Below, piece by piece: positions 32,143 to 41,370 of a stretch of DNA of 64,000 nt. Both the position numbers and the translations under genes were made by a program. The notes below the pieces were generated by a model, which was given only the letters and a program-made list of their open reading frames with translations, was not told the DNA's origin and made no database searches. Positions within the stretch are counted from its first letter, which is position 1. Each line of letters begins with the position of its first letter. Source of the stretch: Steroidobacteraceae bacterium (lineage in GTDB: Bacteria > Pseudomonadota > Gammaproteobacteria > Steroidobacterales > Steroidobacteraceae); the NCBI GenBank assembly GCA_041395505.1, contig JAWLAG010000001.1, positions 496,001 through 560,000 of the forward strand, given 5' to 3'.

Positions 32143-34794
32143 ATGCGCAAACGTCACGTCCGGGGGGTGGGGATCCTGTTGGCGCTCATGGTCGGGGGCG
32201 TGCCGCCCTCGCTGCGCAGTGCCGGCGACGACAATTGGCAGGGCTCAATTCGCTCCGAAATCACCGTCGTCGCGCAGGGCTATTCGCATCAGGAGACCCA
32301 GACGTGGACGCTCGCCGGCGCAGCACCGACGGTCCAGGGTAGCGTGCGCTCGTATCCGGCGACCTGGACCGTGACCGCCCAGGGCAGCCATGACCGGACG
32401 CGCAATTCGGACCGGCGTATTGCGCAATGGAGCGCCAACCTGTCCAGCCCTGTCGCGCAAGCGCCGATCGGGTTCACTGTAATGCCCAACGGCGCGCTCA
32501 ACGTGGGCAAATGGCACGCGCAGCTGACCGTGTCCGGTGGCTACAGTGGAACGGATCAGTTCATCATCAGCGGTGCACCGCAGACGCAGCAGCAACTGTC
32601 AGCGACGGTTTACGAGTGGCAGTTTCCCAAGATCGAGGATCGTGCATCGGCGACCCAGCTGACCGGCTCGAATACGACGCAGGTGCGGACACAAGTCGGA
32701 CCGCTGCAACCTTCCGATGCCGTCGTTACGGTTACGACGACCTGGGCGCTCGGCAGGGGCACTGCGCCGTCAATGCCGCCGTTGGCGTCGAGTTCCGGAA
32801 GTGGAGCGCCGCCGCCGGGAGCCGCGAGCGACCCGTTCGCCGGAACCCCGCCGGCGAACGGCGCGGGGAGTGATCCCTTCGCCAATGCGTCGCCAGCAAC
32901 GGGCGGGCCGGCAACCAACCCGCCCGGCACAAGTCCCGCGGGCGGTGATCCGTCGTCTCAGCCTGTCCGCACACCACCGCCGAGCATCACGGTGGATACA
33001 CCGCGCGAGACCTGGACACGCGGACAGACTCATACCGTGACATGGACGCACAACATCACCGAACCCGGCTCCGGGTTCAACGTCATGGCTCATTTCACCC
33101 TCGAGAATGGGACGACCGCGAACACCGCCTTCGGTTTCAGCGGCAGCATGGCATCACCGGGTACCTTCACCGGCGCGGATCAGCTGTTTGATTTTCCGAG
33201 TCCAGCGGTCAGCGCCCATGTATCTGTCACGTTCCTGAAACCGGACGGCTTTTCATCTGGCATCCGTGCGGAGAGCAACGAATTTCCTGTCGCACCAATG
33301 CCAAACGCTACGACGTCTGTTGGGGCCGGAGCCGCGGGTACGGTACGCGTTCTTTTTCCCAACGGCGGCGAAGTTTGGCAGTCGGGAAATTTATTCACGG
33401 TGTTCTGGACCCATACCTATCCTGAGACCCAGAGTTTCGATATTGATGTTTCTGTCGACAACGGGGTCAGTTGGGAAACACTCGCGACGGCGCCCGGCAC
33501 GCGCACGCCGGACTCGCAGAGCCGGTTCACGGTGTCGACGCCTGCACGCTCCTATCCGGGGACGAGCGGGCTGATTCGCATTTCGCCGTCGGGCAACGTT
33601 GCCGCGGGCGATATCAGCGACGCACCGTTCACGTTCGTGGCGCAATCAACCGATCCGAGCTCCCCCGGCACGAGCCGCGGACTTTCTACGCGACTGGCGC
33701 GATTCTACGCCAATGTCGGTTGGCAGAGCCCGTCGTCTGGCAGCCCTGTGTCGACGACTCAGGTGCCGCGGCCGACTGTCGGCAGCGAGCAATGGTTCAA
33801 TATCGGCGCGTGGGACGATGAGACCTTCAACTCGCAGCAGCTTGCTTTTTCGGCATCGATCTCGGGCGGTGCGGCCGGCGAACAATACGACATCGAGCTG
33901 AGCGAGCAAACCTCCGCGACGCCGACCACACTCGCATCGTCGGGCGCCAGCAGTACACCGCGTGCAGCCTACGCCTGGGCCAACGCGTCTGGTGTCGCAG
34001 ACGATCGCCTGCTCTACATTCGCGTTCGACGCACTGTCGGTAGCAGCAGTGGCAATTACACGTTGACGCTCAAATGGGGCGAGGCGCCACAGGGCATTGG
34101 AACGGCGACCGTTGTTCCAATCAATCCCACCCTGCTGGCGCCCCCCAGGCTCGTACAAATCAAGGTGGTCTCGCCCAATGGTGGTGAGAGTTGGGCGGCC
34201 GGGCAGCAGCGATTTATTACCTGGACACACAATCTGGGCGCTGCGCAAGCGTTTGCGGTCGACTGCAGCACGGATCGCGGCGCGACCTGGACAACGATCA
34301 GCGATTGGGGAAAGCCGCCAATCGACATGTCAAACGTGAGTCCCGGTCTGGTGGGCGTATTCGCCAAGCTGCCCGATTCGCTGGGTTCCACGGCCCTCGT
34401 TCGTGTGCGCATGGCCGGTGAGCCGCAGGGCGGCGACACGAGTGACGACACATTCAGCCTGGTGACGCCGGTCATCGTTATCCAGACGCCGGTCGCAGGC
34501 GAGCGCTGGGTTATTGGATCAAGACCCTCACCTGCAGTGACGTGGTTTCATAATTTGTGGCCGACGCAATCATTCAACGTCCAGATCAGCCGGGACGGTG
34601 GAGTGACCTGGGGACTACCCGCCGGTAACAGCAGTGGCAAATCATCTGTTCAGTGGTGGGAGCTTACCGGGCCGGCAACGACCCGCGCCCGCATTCGGGT
34701 TACTAGCACCACCGGCGGCTTCGGTGCTGGCGGTCCCGGGACTCCCAAGTCTGTTGTCGCCGAGAGCGCCAACTTCACGATCGCGGACCCCTGA
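32143..34794 (+). CDS. Large exported multidomain protein with Ig-like repeats
   Basis: 883 residues from ATG 32143, with GGGGA before it; a TTG at 32134 is the alternative. It has an N-terminal signal-like segment (GVGILLALMVGGVPPSLRSAG). After a ~190-residue N-terminal domain comes a Pro/Gly/Ser linker with two SDPFA motifs. Four beta-sandwich repeats follow, each opening with a hydrophobic strand, N-G-G-E-x-W and a T/F-W-T-H strand (WTRGQTHTVTWTH; VLFPNGGEVWQSG; VSPNGGESWAAGQQRFITWTH; TPVAGERWVIG). A pre-peptidase-like domain (ARFYANVGWQSPSSGSP; YDIELSEQ) lies between the second and third. It has no transmembrane anchor or enzyme motif and is divergent from the sigma-kinase unit. Confidence 0.75.
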   Translation: MRKRHVRGVGILLALMVGGVPPSLRSAGDDNWQGSIRSEITVVAQGYSHQETQTWTLAGAAPTVQGSVRSYPATWTVTAQGSHDRTRNSDRRIAQWSANLSSPVAQAPIGFTVMPNGALNVGKWHAQLTVSGGYSGTDQFIISGAPQTQQQLSATVYEWQFPKIEDRASATQLTGSNTTQVRTQVGPLQPSDAVVTVTTTWALGRGTAPSMPPLASSSGSGAPPPGAASDPFAGTPPANGAGSDPFANASPATGGPATNPPGTSPAGGDPSSQPVRTPPPSITVDTPRETWTRGQTHTVTWTHNITEPGSGFNVMAHFTLENGTTANTAFGFSGSMASPGTFTGADQLFDFPSPAVSAHVSVTFLKPDGFSSGIRAESNEFPVAPMPNATTSVGAGAAGTVRVLFPNGGEVWQSGNLFTVFWTHTYPETQSFDIDVSVDNGVSWETLATAPGTRTPDSQSRFTVSTPARSYPGTSGLIRISPSGNVAAGDISDAPFTFVAQSTDPSSPGTSRGLSTRLARFYANVGWQSPSSGSPVSTTQVPRPTVGSEQWFNIGAWDDETFNSQQLAFSASISGGAAGEQYDIELSEQTSATPTTLASSGASSTPRAAYAWANASGVADDRLLYIRVRRTVGSSSGNYTLTLKWGEAPQGIGTATVVPINPTLLAPPRLVQIKVVSPNGGESWAAGQQRFITWTHNLGAAQAFAVDCSTDRGATWTTISDWGKPPIDMSNVSPGLVGVFAKLPDSLGSTALVRVRMAGEPQGGDTSDDTFSLVTPVIVIQTPVAGERWVIGSRPSPAVTWFHNLWPTQSFNVQISRDGGVTWGLPAGNSSGKSSVQWWELTGPATTRARIRVTSTTGGFGAGGPGTPKSVVAESANFTIADP

Positions 34795-34950
34795 GGGAGT
34801 GTGAGGGTTCAATGGCGCCCTGCTGACGTCAGGCGCGACCACGTCCGCTCAGGGAACCGCCGCCGCGCAAAGTGCGAGCGCGCAGCAAAGGCGCCTCCCC
34901 GGTGAGGTGCTGCCGGAGGATCTGGAAACCTCCCGCGCACGCCTGACCGA

Positions 34951-35193
34951 ATGGCTACTGTGGATACCGTCACGATCCTTTACTGGGTGCCAGTACCGTT
35001 GATTATTCCGGGAAGCCCACTCTCGCTCCTTACGCTCTCGGGCTTCTTTGTCGCCGGTATCGTCGTTTTGGCACTGATGGCGAACGGCCTGCGACGCGCG
35101 CGAAGTTCTTTCGGGGTAATGCCTGCGTACCTCAGTGCGCTGGGCGTTTTTCTATTCGCCTTTGTGTTGCCCTACGCGTATGCGACTGGTTAG
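34951..35193 (+). CDS. Small membrane protein, doubtful
   Basis: 80 residues with two hydrophobic helices (LLTLSGFFVAGIVVLALMANGL and LSALGVFLFAFVLPYAYATG) separated by a basic loop (RRARSSFG). The pattern looks like a genuine small inner-membrane protein, but there is no clear ribosome-binding site and no recognised family. The 156 bases before it (34795-34950) and 75 after it show nothing else convincing. Confidence 0.35.
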   Translation: MATVDTVTILYWVPVPLIIPGSPLSLLTLSGFFVAGIVVLALMANGLRRARSSFGVMPAYLSALGVFLFAFVLPYAYATG

Positions 35194-35268
35194 CGTTCCG
35201 GATGACAGGATTCGCGATCGTCCTTTCCGATTTGCGCGAAGTCATTTCATGTCGCTGTCGATCAAGCC

Positions 35269-36000
35269 CTAGGCGCGCAGATACCGCCGCCGCTGCGACG
35301 TCGGCAACCGCTCAACGGCATATCGCAACATGGTTCGTGGCATGAGGGTTGCATGCGCATCGAGAAACTCGAGCAGATGCTTTTTGCCAACACGCTGTCC
35401 GACTTCGCGCAGCATCCAACCCGTGGCCTTGTGGATCAGATCGTGCTCGTCGCCCAACAGACTTGCGGCAATACGCAGCGTGTCAGAAGCCTCGCCGTTG
35501 CGTATGAAATGCAATGTCGCCAGGATCGCGATACGCCGCTCCCACAAAACCTTCGACCGACACAATCGATAAAGCTGCGCGCGTGAACGATCCTGCAACC
35601 AAGCACCCACGATGTGCGGTGCTGATGCATCGACCAGGTCCCAGTTGTTGACGTGTCGAGTGTTTGCCAGATAAAGGTCGTAAATCGACCGGCGAACGTC
35701 GTCGTCGCCGCGAGCAAAGGCGCGTACCAACAAGATCAACGCCAATAGCCGCTCTTCGTGAAACTTCGATCGCAGCAGCGTTCTGAGTTGCGGCAGCGGA
35801 AGATCTGCACAGGCTGCGGCCAGCTTTCGTGTGGCCGGAACGCGCACACCGATGAATCGATCGCCGGCCGCGTATTCGCCCGACGCGGTCTTGAAAAATC
35901 TTTGCAGGAATTGCGCATCCGTTGTGCTGCCCAGCGCTCGTAGCCGATCGCGGATCTCGGCAAGATCAGTGAGTTGGCGGTCGTTGTGAAGCACGGCCAT
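35269..36000 (-). CDS. DNA alkylation repair protein (AlkD-like)
   Basis: 243 residues made of HEAT-like helical repeats characteristic of AlkD/AlkC glycosylases (FKTASGEYAAGDRFIGVRVP at the front; NNWDLVDASAPHIVG in the centre; WERRIAILATLHFIRNG). NNWDLVD matches the conserved W-D pair of AlkD, whose aspartate is needed for base excision. AlkD removes N3- and N7-alkylpurines. Monocistronic; a 105-nt gap separates it from the divergent membrane-protein gene. Confidence 0.9.
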   Translation of the reverse strand: MAVLHNDRQLTDLAEIRDRLRALGSTTDAQFLQRFFKTASGEYAAGDRFIGVRVPATRKLAAACADLPLPQLRTLLRSKFHEERLLALILLVRAFARGDDDVRRSIYDLYLANTRHVNNWDLVDASAPHIVGAWLQDRSRAQLYRLCRSKVLWERRIAILATLHFIRNGEASDTLRIAASLLGDEHDLIHKATGWMLREVGQRVGKKHLLEFLDAHATLMPRTMLRYAVERLPTSQRRRYLRA

Positions 36001-36105
36001 GACGGTGATGATAAGCTGTCGACGTCCAGCTCTATATATATATGCATACGCGGCCGGCCGTAGCAGTCATGCTGCCGTTGCCGATGTGCTGGCGAGGACT
36101 TCAGC

Positions 36106-36606
36106 GTGACTCGATCATCCGGGCTCAAGGTTATCGCCAGTGCGGCAGCGATTGCGGGGGCACTGGACCTCACTTACGCGCTGGCATGGAGCGCGGCACA
36201 CGGCACGCCGCCGATCAAGGTGCTGCAATTCGTAGCCAGCGGATTGCTGGGCAACACCGCCGCAAACGGCGGCTGGGGAAGCGCCGCCATTGGCATTATC
36301 GCGCACTTTGCCATCATGACGATCGCCGCCGCGTTATTTTATCTGGCGTCCCGCCGATTTGCCCTGCTGAACAAGCGGCCAGTGGTCAGCGGCGTGCTGT
36401 TTGGTATTGGCTTCTACCTCACCATGAATTACCTGGTCACGCCGCTGTCCATGATCGGTCGCCCGGTCTATGTCGGTACAGAAAGCATGGTGCGCAATCT
36501 GTTTGCACATGTGCTGCTCTCCGGTTTGCCGATTGCATTTGCGACCCGAAAGTTGTCCCGGGTGAGCGGCACCGTCATTCTAGGCGCCGGCTCAATTTCG
36601 CACTGA
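36106..36606 (+). CDS. Integral membrane protein, hypothetical
   Basis: 166 residues with a GTG start. Four hydrophobic helices: VIASAAAIAGALDLTYALAW, IGIIAHFAIMTIAAALFYLA, VVSGVLFGIGFYLTMNYLV and LFAHVLLSGLPIAFA. The pattern resembles the YagU/DUF1440-type small membrane proteins, but I do not assign it. Its 3' end overlaps the convergent methyltransferase remnant by ~30 nt. Confidence 0.6.
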   Translation: MTRSSGLKVIASAAAIAGALDLTYALAWSAAHGTPPIKVLQFVASGLLGNTAANGGWGSAAIGIIAHFAIMTIAAALFYLASRRFALLNKRPVVSGVLFGIGFYLTMNYLVTPLSMIGRPVYVGTESMVRNLFAHVLLSGLPIAFATRKLSRVSGTVILGAGSISH

Positions 36607-37184
36607 CCCAGGCGTGGGTCGGTGGCTTTTCGAGCGTGAGCCGCCAACCAACGAGATTGGTCGCGCGGTGATGCTGTGGCTGCGCGTTGACGATTTTGAA
36701 ACCAAGATCGATGGCAATCGCCTCGAGCTTTGCAAAGGCATTCACATCGAGTGCGACCCGCTCGAGGTCGGCGAGGCGCCGCGATGCGGCGCGTACGTTA
36801 TGCTCGACTCCGTCGACTTCGAGCAGCAGGCGCGCCAAGGGCATCCGACCGCGCGTATCGAGTAGCTTTGCAACCGCATCCAGCACGACCCGCAACGTCA
36901 GATCGCCGTGGGATTGCTGCTGCGCCGCTCGGCGGATCGATCTGCGCGAGGTCCGTTCCCGTGATGCGCCACTGCCGTTGCAGCTCCCGCGAAAGTTCCG
37001 CCGCGATCAGTGCAATCGCGCCATTGCCCGTGCCGACGTCGAGGATATGTGCGTTCTGGTGAAGAGGCGCAAAGAAGTTTCTCCAGACATCGCGCAGTTC
37101 CGCGGTGTAGGTGGTGTCGGCGCCGGTGGGGCAGGTCGCGATGGCCCCGCCGCGGTAATAGCTTTCCCAGTGCGCAAGACTCAA
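36575..37184 (-). pseudogene. SAM-methyltransferase pseudogene (deletion and frameshift)
   Basis: From ATG 37184 the frame gives a methyltransferase N-terminus (MSLAHWESYYRGG; the SAM loop HILDVGTGNGAIALIAAEL; ITGTDLAQIDPP), then becomes nonsense after ~85 codons. A second frame, readable from about 36930 down to the stop at 36575, gives a plausible C-terminal part (QQQSHGDLTLRVVLDAVAKL; HHRATNLVGWRLTLEK). The central portion of the fold is missing. This indicates an internal deletion that also shifted the frame. The start overlaps the LVIVD gene stop (ATGA), so it was once translationally coupled to it. Confidence 0.65.
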
Positions 37185-38416
37185 GCAGCAGTCCTCGTCT
37201 GCGGGCCTGATGTTCTCTTGCTTGGCAACTCAACCGAAACGAGCCCGGACCAACGGCCACGAAATGGCACCCACGTGCGCAGGTAGGTGAGATAGGCGGC
37301 ATCGCGCGCGAGCGCGAGTCCCCAGGTGCCGCGCCCATTGCCCGGCGCGCCATGTCGAGCGATGAGCTTCGGCGTCGCAGGATCGGCGACATCTACAACC
37401 TGAAGCTCGCTATCACCTGCCGACAGATAGACAAGGCGGCGCGCACCATCGAGAGCGATCTGGTTCGTGTGGCCGCGGCTGTTGAACCAGCGATTCGATG
37501 CAGTATCGGCGCGCCAGGGGTTCCACCAACCAAGCTGGCTCATGCGCGCTGGGTCACGAGCTGAGATGATTTCGAGTCCGGCGTAATCAACGGCTGCAAA
37601 AACAATTCCGTCTTCAATGACCAGATTGTTGTAGGCCTGTTGACGTGTCGCCATCCGCGCGTTGACGTAACGCCCGACTTCGAGCGCTTCCCGGTCCTGC
37701 CCCAGCGAGAACACCCTGACGCCTCCAGCATCATTGGCAATGTAGAGATGGCTGCCATCAATGGCGAGGCCGCGACTGTTCGGCCGTGCAACGCGGCCAG
37801 GATCGGGACGCGGGAAATCCGGGTCCGGCTTGATCGTCGTGATGAATCTGGGTTTGTCGGCGCGTGCGACATCGAATACCAGCACGCCATGGGACATTGC
37901 CGCAACGTAAGCACGCTCGCCACGAACGAGTACCGCGGCAGCGCCCTGCACGCGCTGCGGAGATATCCACAACCCGATAAGCCGCAATTGCGACGGCTCT
38001 GCGCAGTCGACGATGGCAAGGCCCGCCGCGGATCCGCGTGCTGCGAACAAGTCGCCGAGCGCCAGGTACAACAAGCTCCCCTGTTGCTGTGCGTCCATGA
38101 CGTGCAGTTGACCAAACGATGCCACGGCGAGGCGGGAAATCTGCCGTGGCGCCGCGTCGCCTTCGCCGATCTGAAGCGACGCCAGACCGCCGTTCTTGAG
38201 ACAAAGGTAAAGCCGCCGCGCATCGCGCTCATCGACGCGCACCGATTGTGGCAGGCCATCGCGCACCGCGTAACGCCAACGCGCGGTAAGTTCGTCCATG
38301 CTCTCCTGCGCACCGGGATTCTTCGCAGCAATTTCCGCCGCAAACGACCGGTGGCTGGCAACACCCAGCGCGACGGCACCGGCAATCGCATGCCGTCGCG
38401 TCACCGCCAACCTCAT
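37181..38416 (-). CDS. Exported LVIVD-repeat (beta-propeller) protein
   Basis: 411 residues from ATG 38416; the frame is open further upstream but that part encodes shadow sequence of the preceding gene. The N-terminus VTRRHAIAGAVALGVASHRSFA has a twin arginine followed by a hydrophobic stretch, compatible with Tat export. The body carries repeated LVIVD-type blades (GLAIVDCAEPSQLRLIGLW; GVLVFDVARADKPRF; GLEIISARDPARMSQLGWW; ELQVVDVADPATPKLI), expected to form a propeller. The substrate is unknown. It starts in a 4-nt overlap with the DUF4241 gene. Confidence 0.8.
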   Translation of the reverse strand: MRLAVTRRHAIAGAVALGVASHRSFAAEIAAKNPGAQESMDELTARWRYAVRDGLPQSVRVDERDARRLYLCLKNGGLASLQIGEGDAAPRQISRLAVASFGQLHVMDAQQQGSLLYLALGDLFAARGSAAGLAIVDCAEPSQLRLIGLWISPQRVQGAAAVLVRGERAYVAAMSHGVLVFDVARADKPRFITTIKPDPDFPRPDPGRVARPNSRGLAIDGSHLYIANDAGGVRVFSLGQDREALEVGRYVNARMATRQQAYNNLVIEDGIVFAAVDYAGLEIISARDPARMSQLGWWNPWRADTASNRWFNSRGHTNQIALDGARRLVYLSAGDSELQVVDVADPATPKLIARHGAPGNGRGTWGLALARDAAYLTYLRTWVPFRGRWSGLVSVELPSKRTSGPQTRTAA

Positions 38417-39108
38417 CGTGCCCAAAATTTCCACCACGGTTTTGCACCGTCGTCGACGTCGGACTCCTCGCCAAGCAATACCTGAAAGTCGGTGATGAGG
38501 ACAAGCGGCCTGTTGTCCGCAGAGAGTCCGAAGAACGAAGGGTAGGAGCCATCGCCAAACCCGGAGGAAAAACAAATGACATTCTCGGGCCGGTCCGGGC
38601 GGGGCTGGAAATTGAGCCAGGAGCGCGTGTGGCGGTAGGTTTTCTGCATGTCATCGCTGATGACATCGTAGAACCTCTTGTCCTGTTTCATGCGCTCGCA
38701 AAGGAATTGCCCAGCCACTGCGTCCATGAAGCAGCCCGTTCCGGAATCCACCCCATAGCCGAAGAATTCGTCGTCGCCGAGCTGGCCGTCTTCCTGCGAA
38801 GGCAGCAGTGCCATCCTCCAGTGGCTTGGTTCTTCCTGCGCGAACGTCACGCGGGCAAATGCAACACGTTCGTCCTGGTTCGGAAAGGCCGCGATCGCAA
38901 GCGTCACCGGGAATGATCCGTTCGGAATCGCCTGCGAATATGCCGGTGCGTCCGGTACGACCAGAGGATCGCAGGCGGTGATGGCGCCCGAGCTCAATTC
39001 GACAGGTCCCACCTCGACGGAGTGGAACTTCACCAGGCGACCGCCGTCCTGAATTTCGCCGTTCGCGAAGGCAACCCGCAACTGTTGAGGATCGAGACTG
39101 TACGGCAC
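38413..39108 (-). CDS. DUF4241-type protein
   Basis: 231 residues, no signal peptide. The pattern SFPVTLAIAAFPNQDERVAFARVTF, followed by FFGYGVDSGTGCFMD and VICFSSGFGDGSYPSFFGL (each read in part), matches the DUF4241 family, whose function is not established. It ends in a Trp-rich tail (KPWWKFWAR). It overlaps the LVIVD gene by 4 nt and starts 12 nt after the DUF1611 gene, so it appears to belong to the same minus-strand transcription unit. Confidence 0.75.
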   Translation of the reverse strand: MPYSLDPQQLRVAFANGEIQDGGRLVKFHSVEVGPVELSSGAITACDPLVVPDAPAYSQAIPNGSFPVTLAIAAFPNQDERVAFARVTFAQEEPSHWRMALLPSQEDGQLGDDEFFGYGVDSGTGCFMDAVAGQFLCERMKQDKRFYDVISDDMQKTYRHTRSWLNFQPRPDRPENVICFSSGFGDGSYPSFFGLSADNRPLVLITDFQVLLGEESDVDDGAKPWWKFWAR

Positions 39109-39120
39109 GCTGTTACCTCT

Positions 39121-40164
39121 TTATCGCGTGGACTGGAGAATGCTCTCCTTGATGTGCGCGACGATATCACCGCAGCCGTCGATCAACGGATCAACGGCCG
39201 GTAGTCCGTGACGGTCGCGCAGTACCGCGAGATAGTCAATGCGTTTCGTGCCCGGTAGCGCAGAGGTGTTTACGGATACCCCGACAACACGCGCTGCCGG
39301 ATTCGTGCGGCGCGCCAGTCGTTCGTGGACCTCGATGCATTCAGCCAGCGAGGGCAGTGCGTAGTGCGGCCAGCCCGAGACGCGATCGCGCGTGGCGTCA
39401 TGGCATACGACAATGGCATCGGGCTGCGAACCGTGCAGGAGCCCGAGGCTCACGCCGGAGTAGCCGGGATGAAACAGCGAGCCTTGGCCCTCGATGACGT
39501 CCCAGTGGGTTGGCGCATTGTCCGGCGACAGCACTTCGGCGGCGCCCGATACAAAGTCCGCGACCACGGCGTCAATTGGCATGCCTTCCCCCGCGATCAT
39601 GATGCCGGTCTGCCCCGTCGCGCGAAAAGTCGCGGGAAGGCCCGCGTCCCGCATGGCGCGCTCGATCGCAAGTGCCGTGTACTTCTTGCCGATTGCGCAG
39701 TCGGTTCCTACCGTCAGGAGCCTGAGGCCGCTGCGCTTCCTGCCCGTGCCTACCGGCAGCGGCGAGGGCGGCACACGAACATCGATGAGCCCCACACCCG
39801 ATTTGCGCGCGGTGGCCACCAGTTCCGGGCTGTCATTGAGTCTCGTATGCAGTCCAGCTACCACATCGAGGCCCGCGGCAGCCGCTTCGCGCATCGAGTG
39901 CCACCATGCCTCGGGCACTTTGCCTCCGACTGGTGCAACACCAACGACGAGGCTGCCAACGCGCTTCCGCGCGGCCTCTGCAATGGTCAGATCGGCAACG
40001 CCGAGATCGACCGCCGCCGGAGACAGCCGAAGTTGTCCCGCAACATCGGCGCCACGCCACTGCACGATGCCGAGCCCGGTCTTCGCGTAGGTCGTATCGG
40101 TCTCGTCGCCCACCAGAATGAGGTAGGGCTTGCGAAGCGTGATGCGCAGAATGTTGGTCATCAT
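39121..40164 (-). CDS. dgcN: DUF1611 / DgcN-type protein (putative D-glutamate N-acetyltransferase)
   Basis: 347 residues from ATG 40164; the frame extends to 41235 but that part is shadow of the permease gene. It shows the DUF1611 layout: an N-terminal Rossmann-like domain (DLTIAEAARKRVGSLVVGVA, P-V-G-G) and a C-terminal P-loop-like domain (VGTDCAIGKKYTALAIERAM; FRATGQTGIMIAGEG; VVADFVSGAAE). In marine bacteria DgcN of this family acetylates D-Glu, and the enolase-superfamily DgcA then racemises N-acetyl-D-Glu. A DgcA-like gene lies at 46960. The start overlaps the DUF819 permease stop (ATGA), so the two are coupled. Confidence 0.75.
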   Translation of the reverse strand: MMTNILRITLRKPYLILVGDETDTTYAKTGLGIVQWRGADVAGQLRLSPAAVDLGVADLTIAEAARKRVGSLVVGVAPVGGKVPEAWWHSMREAAAAGLDVVAGLHTRLNDSPELVATARKSGVGLIDVRVPPSPLPVGTGRKRSGLRLLTVGTDCAIGKKYTALAIERAMRDAGLPATFRATGQTGIMIAGEGMPIDAVVADFVSGAAEVLSPDNAPTHWDVIEGQGSLFHPGYSGVSLGLLHGSQPDAIVVCHDATRDRVSGWPHYALPSLAECIEVHERLARRTNPAARVVGVSVNTSALPGTKRIDYLAVLRDRHGLPAVDPLIDGCGDIVAHIKESILQSTR

Positions 40165-41306
40165 GCAGCCCAGAATTTCAGCAGCGCCGCAACAGAGACT
40201 CCGATGAAGGTGCCAATAGCATACCCCAGCATGCCAACCAGAATGCCGGGTGCGACGAGTGTTTTCCAGCCCTTGCTGGCCGCCAGTGCGGCGGCTGTGC
40301 CAGGGCCCAGTATGCAGGCATTCGATGCAATCATGACTTCGGCGAGGTCGAGGCGCAGCATGCGACCAATGCCGATCAACAACAGCAGGTGCACGATTAC
40401 CATGATGATGATGTAGGCCAGAATCGGCAGCGCAGCGCCCGCGACTTCGACGAAATCCGCGCCCGCGCCGATGCAGACGAAGAACAGGTACATGAACAGC
40501 GTGCCGATCTCGAAATCGGCGCTGACGTGGCGCAGGACTGGTCTCGCGAAATTCGCAACGACAAGCGCAATCGCGGTGACGACCAGAATGTACAGTGATT
40601 CGAGGTTGAGCCAGGCGCAGAGCGCGTGGCTTGCCGCACAGATCGCAAGGCTGATCGCCAGGCCGTTGGCTGCATGCGGCAGATGAAAAGCCGTTGCCTG
40701 ATGCGTCGCGTCGCCGGTCGATTCGTCGACCGACCCGTCCAGGAATTTCGAGGGCATGCTTTTGCGAACGAAACTCATCGCGGGCAGCAGCATCAGCGCG
40801 ACCAGGAAGAACACCGCGCCAACGGCATCCGCCGCCAGGCTCGCAACATAAACAGATGAATCGCGAATCCCGAGTGCCTCGGCGCTGGCAACGAAATTGA
40901 GCGAGCCGCCGATGTAGCTCGACAATATCGTGCCGGCAATCTCGGCTTCCTTTGCGCCGAGGTCGACCAGATGCACACTGACCAGGGCGCCGACGGTCGT
41001 CGCGCCTGCCGCCAGTGCAAACGCGAGCAGCATCGTGCCGGACTCGCGCAGGATGCTTCGCAAATCGGCGCGCAACAAGAGGAGAGGAATGGCGGCCGGT
41101 ACGACATAGACGGCTACGCCGTCGTAGAGCGCAGCCGAATGCGGCATGACATTGAGATTCGCGAGTACCATCGGCACCGCGAGCAGGAGCACCGGGCCAC
41201 CGAGCCGCGCACCCCAGCGCGTCCGTTCCGCCCACATGCCGAAGGCGACGATTGCCATGACCAGGGCGCTGAGCGCCAGGGTCTGATCGCTCCCGATCAG
41301 CGGCAT
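40161..41306 (-). CDS. DUF819-family permease
   Basis: 381 residues with about ten transmembrane helices (LALSALVMAIVAFGMWAE; YVVPAAIPLLLLRADL; ILAYIIIMVIVHLLLLIGIG). The conserved ILSSYIGGSLNFVA and ASNACILGPGTAAALAASKG are the two DUF819 signature loops, in inverted arrangement as in many secondary transporters. The substrate is unproven; genomic coupling to DUF1611 suggests an acidic amino acid or dipeptide. It overlaps dgcN by 4 nt. Confidence 0.82.
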   Translation of the reverse strand: MPLIGSDQTLALSALVMAIVAFGMWAERTRWGARLGGPVLLLAVPMVLANLNVMPHSAALYDGVAVYVVPAAIPLLLLRADLRSILRESGTMLLAFALAAGATTVGALVSVHLVDLGAKEAEIAGTILSSYIGGSLNFVASAEALGIRDSSVYVASLAADAVGAVFFLVALMLLPAMSFVRKSMPSKFLDGSVDESTGDATHQATAFHLPHAANGLAISLAICAASHALCAWLNLESLYILVVTAIALVVANFARPVLRHVSADFEIGTLFMYLFFVCIGAGADFVEVAGAALPILAYIIIMVIVHLLLLIGIGRMLRLDLAEVMIASNACILGPGTAAALAASKGWKTLVAPGILVGMLGYAIGTFIGVSVAALLKFWAA

Positions 41307-41370
41307 GCCATCACAATTGCGTCGGGCCTTCGCTCATTCGGCTCGGTCCGGAGCCGCCACCGTCAACGCC

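Noticed and set aside
34795..34950. Reading frame that continues coding-like (AAQSASAQQRRLPGEVLPED) after the large exported protein
   Set aside because: It has no start codon, follows a stop at once, and ends in 60 codons; probably non-coding.
40165..41235. Long N-terminal extension of the DUF1611 gene (704 codons)
   Set aside because: The extra part reads as low-complexity Arg/Gly/Ala sequence antiphase to the DUF819 permease. The coupled ATG at 40164 matches the family start.
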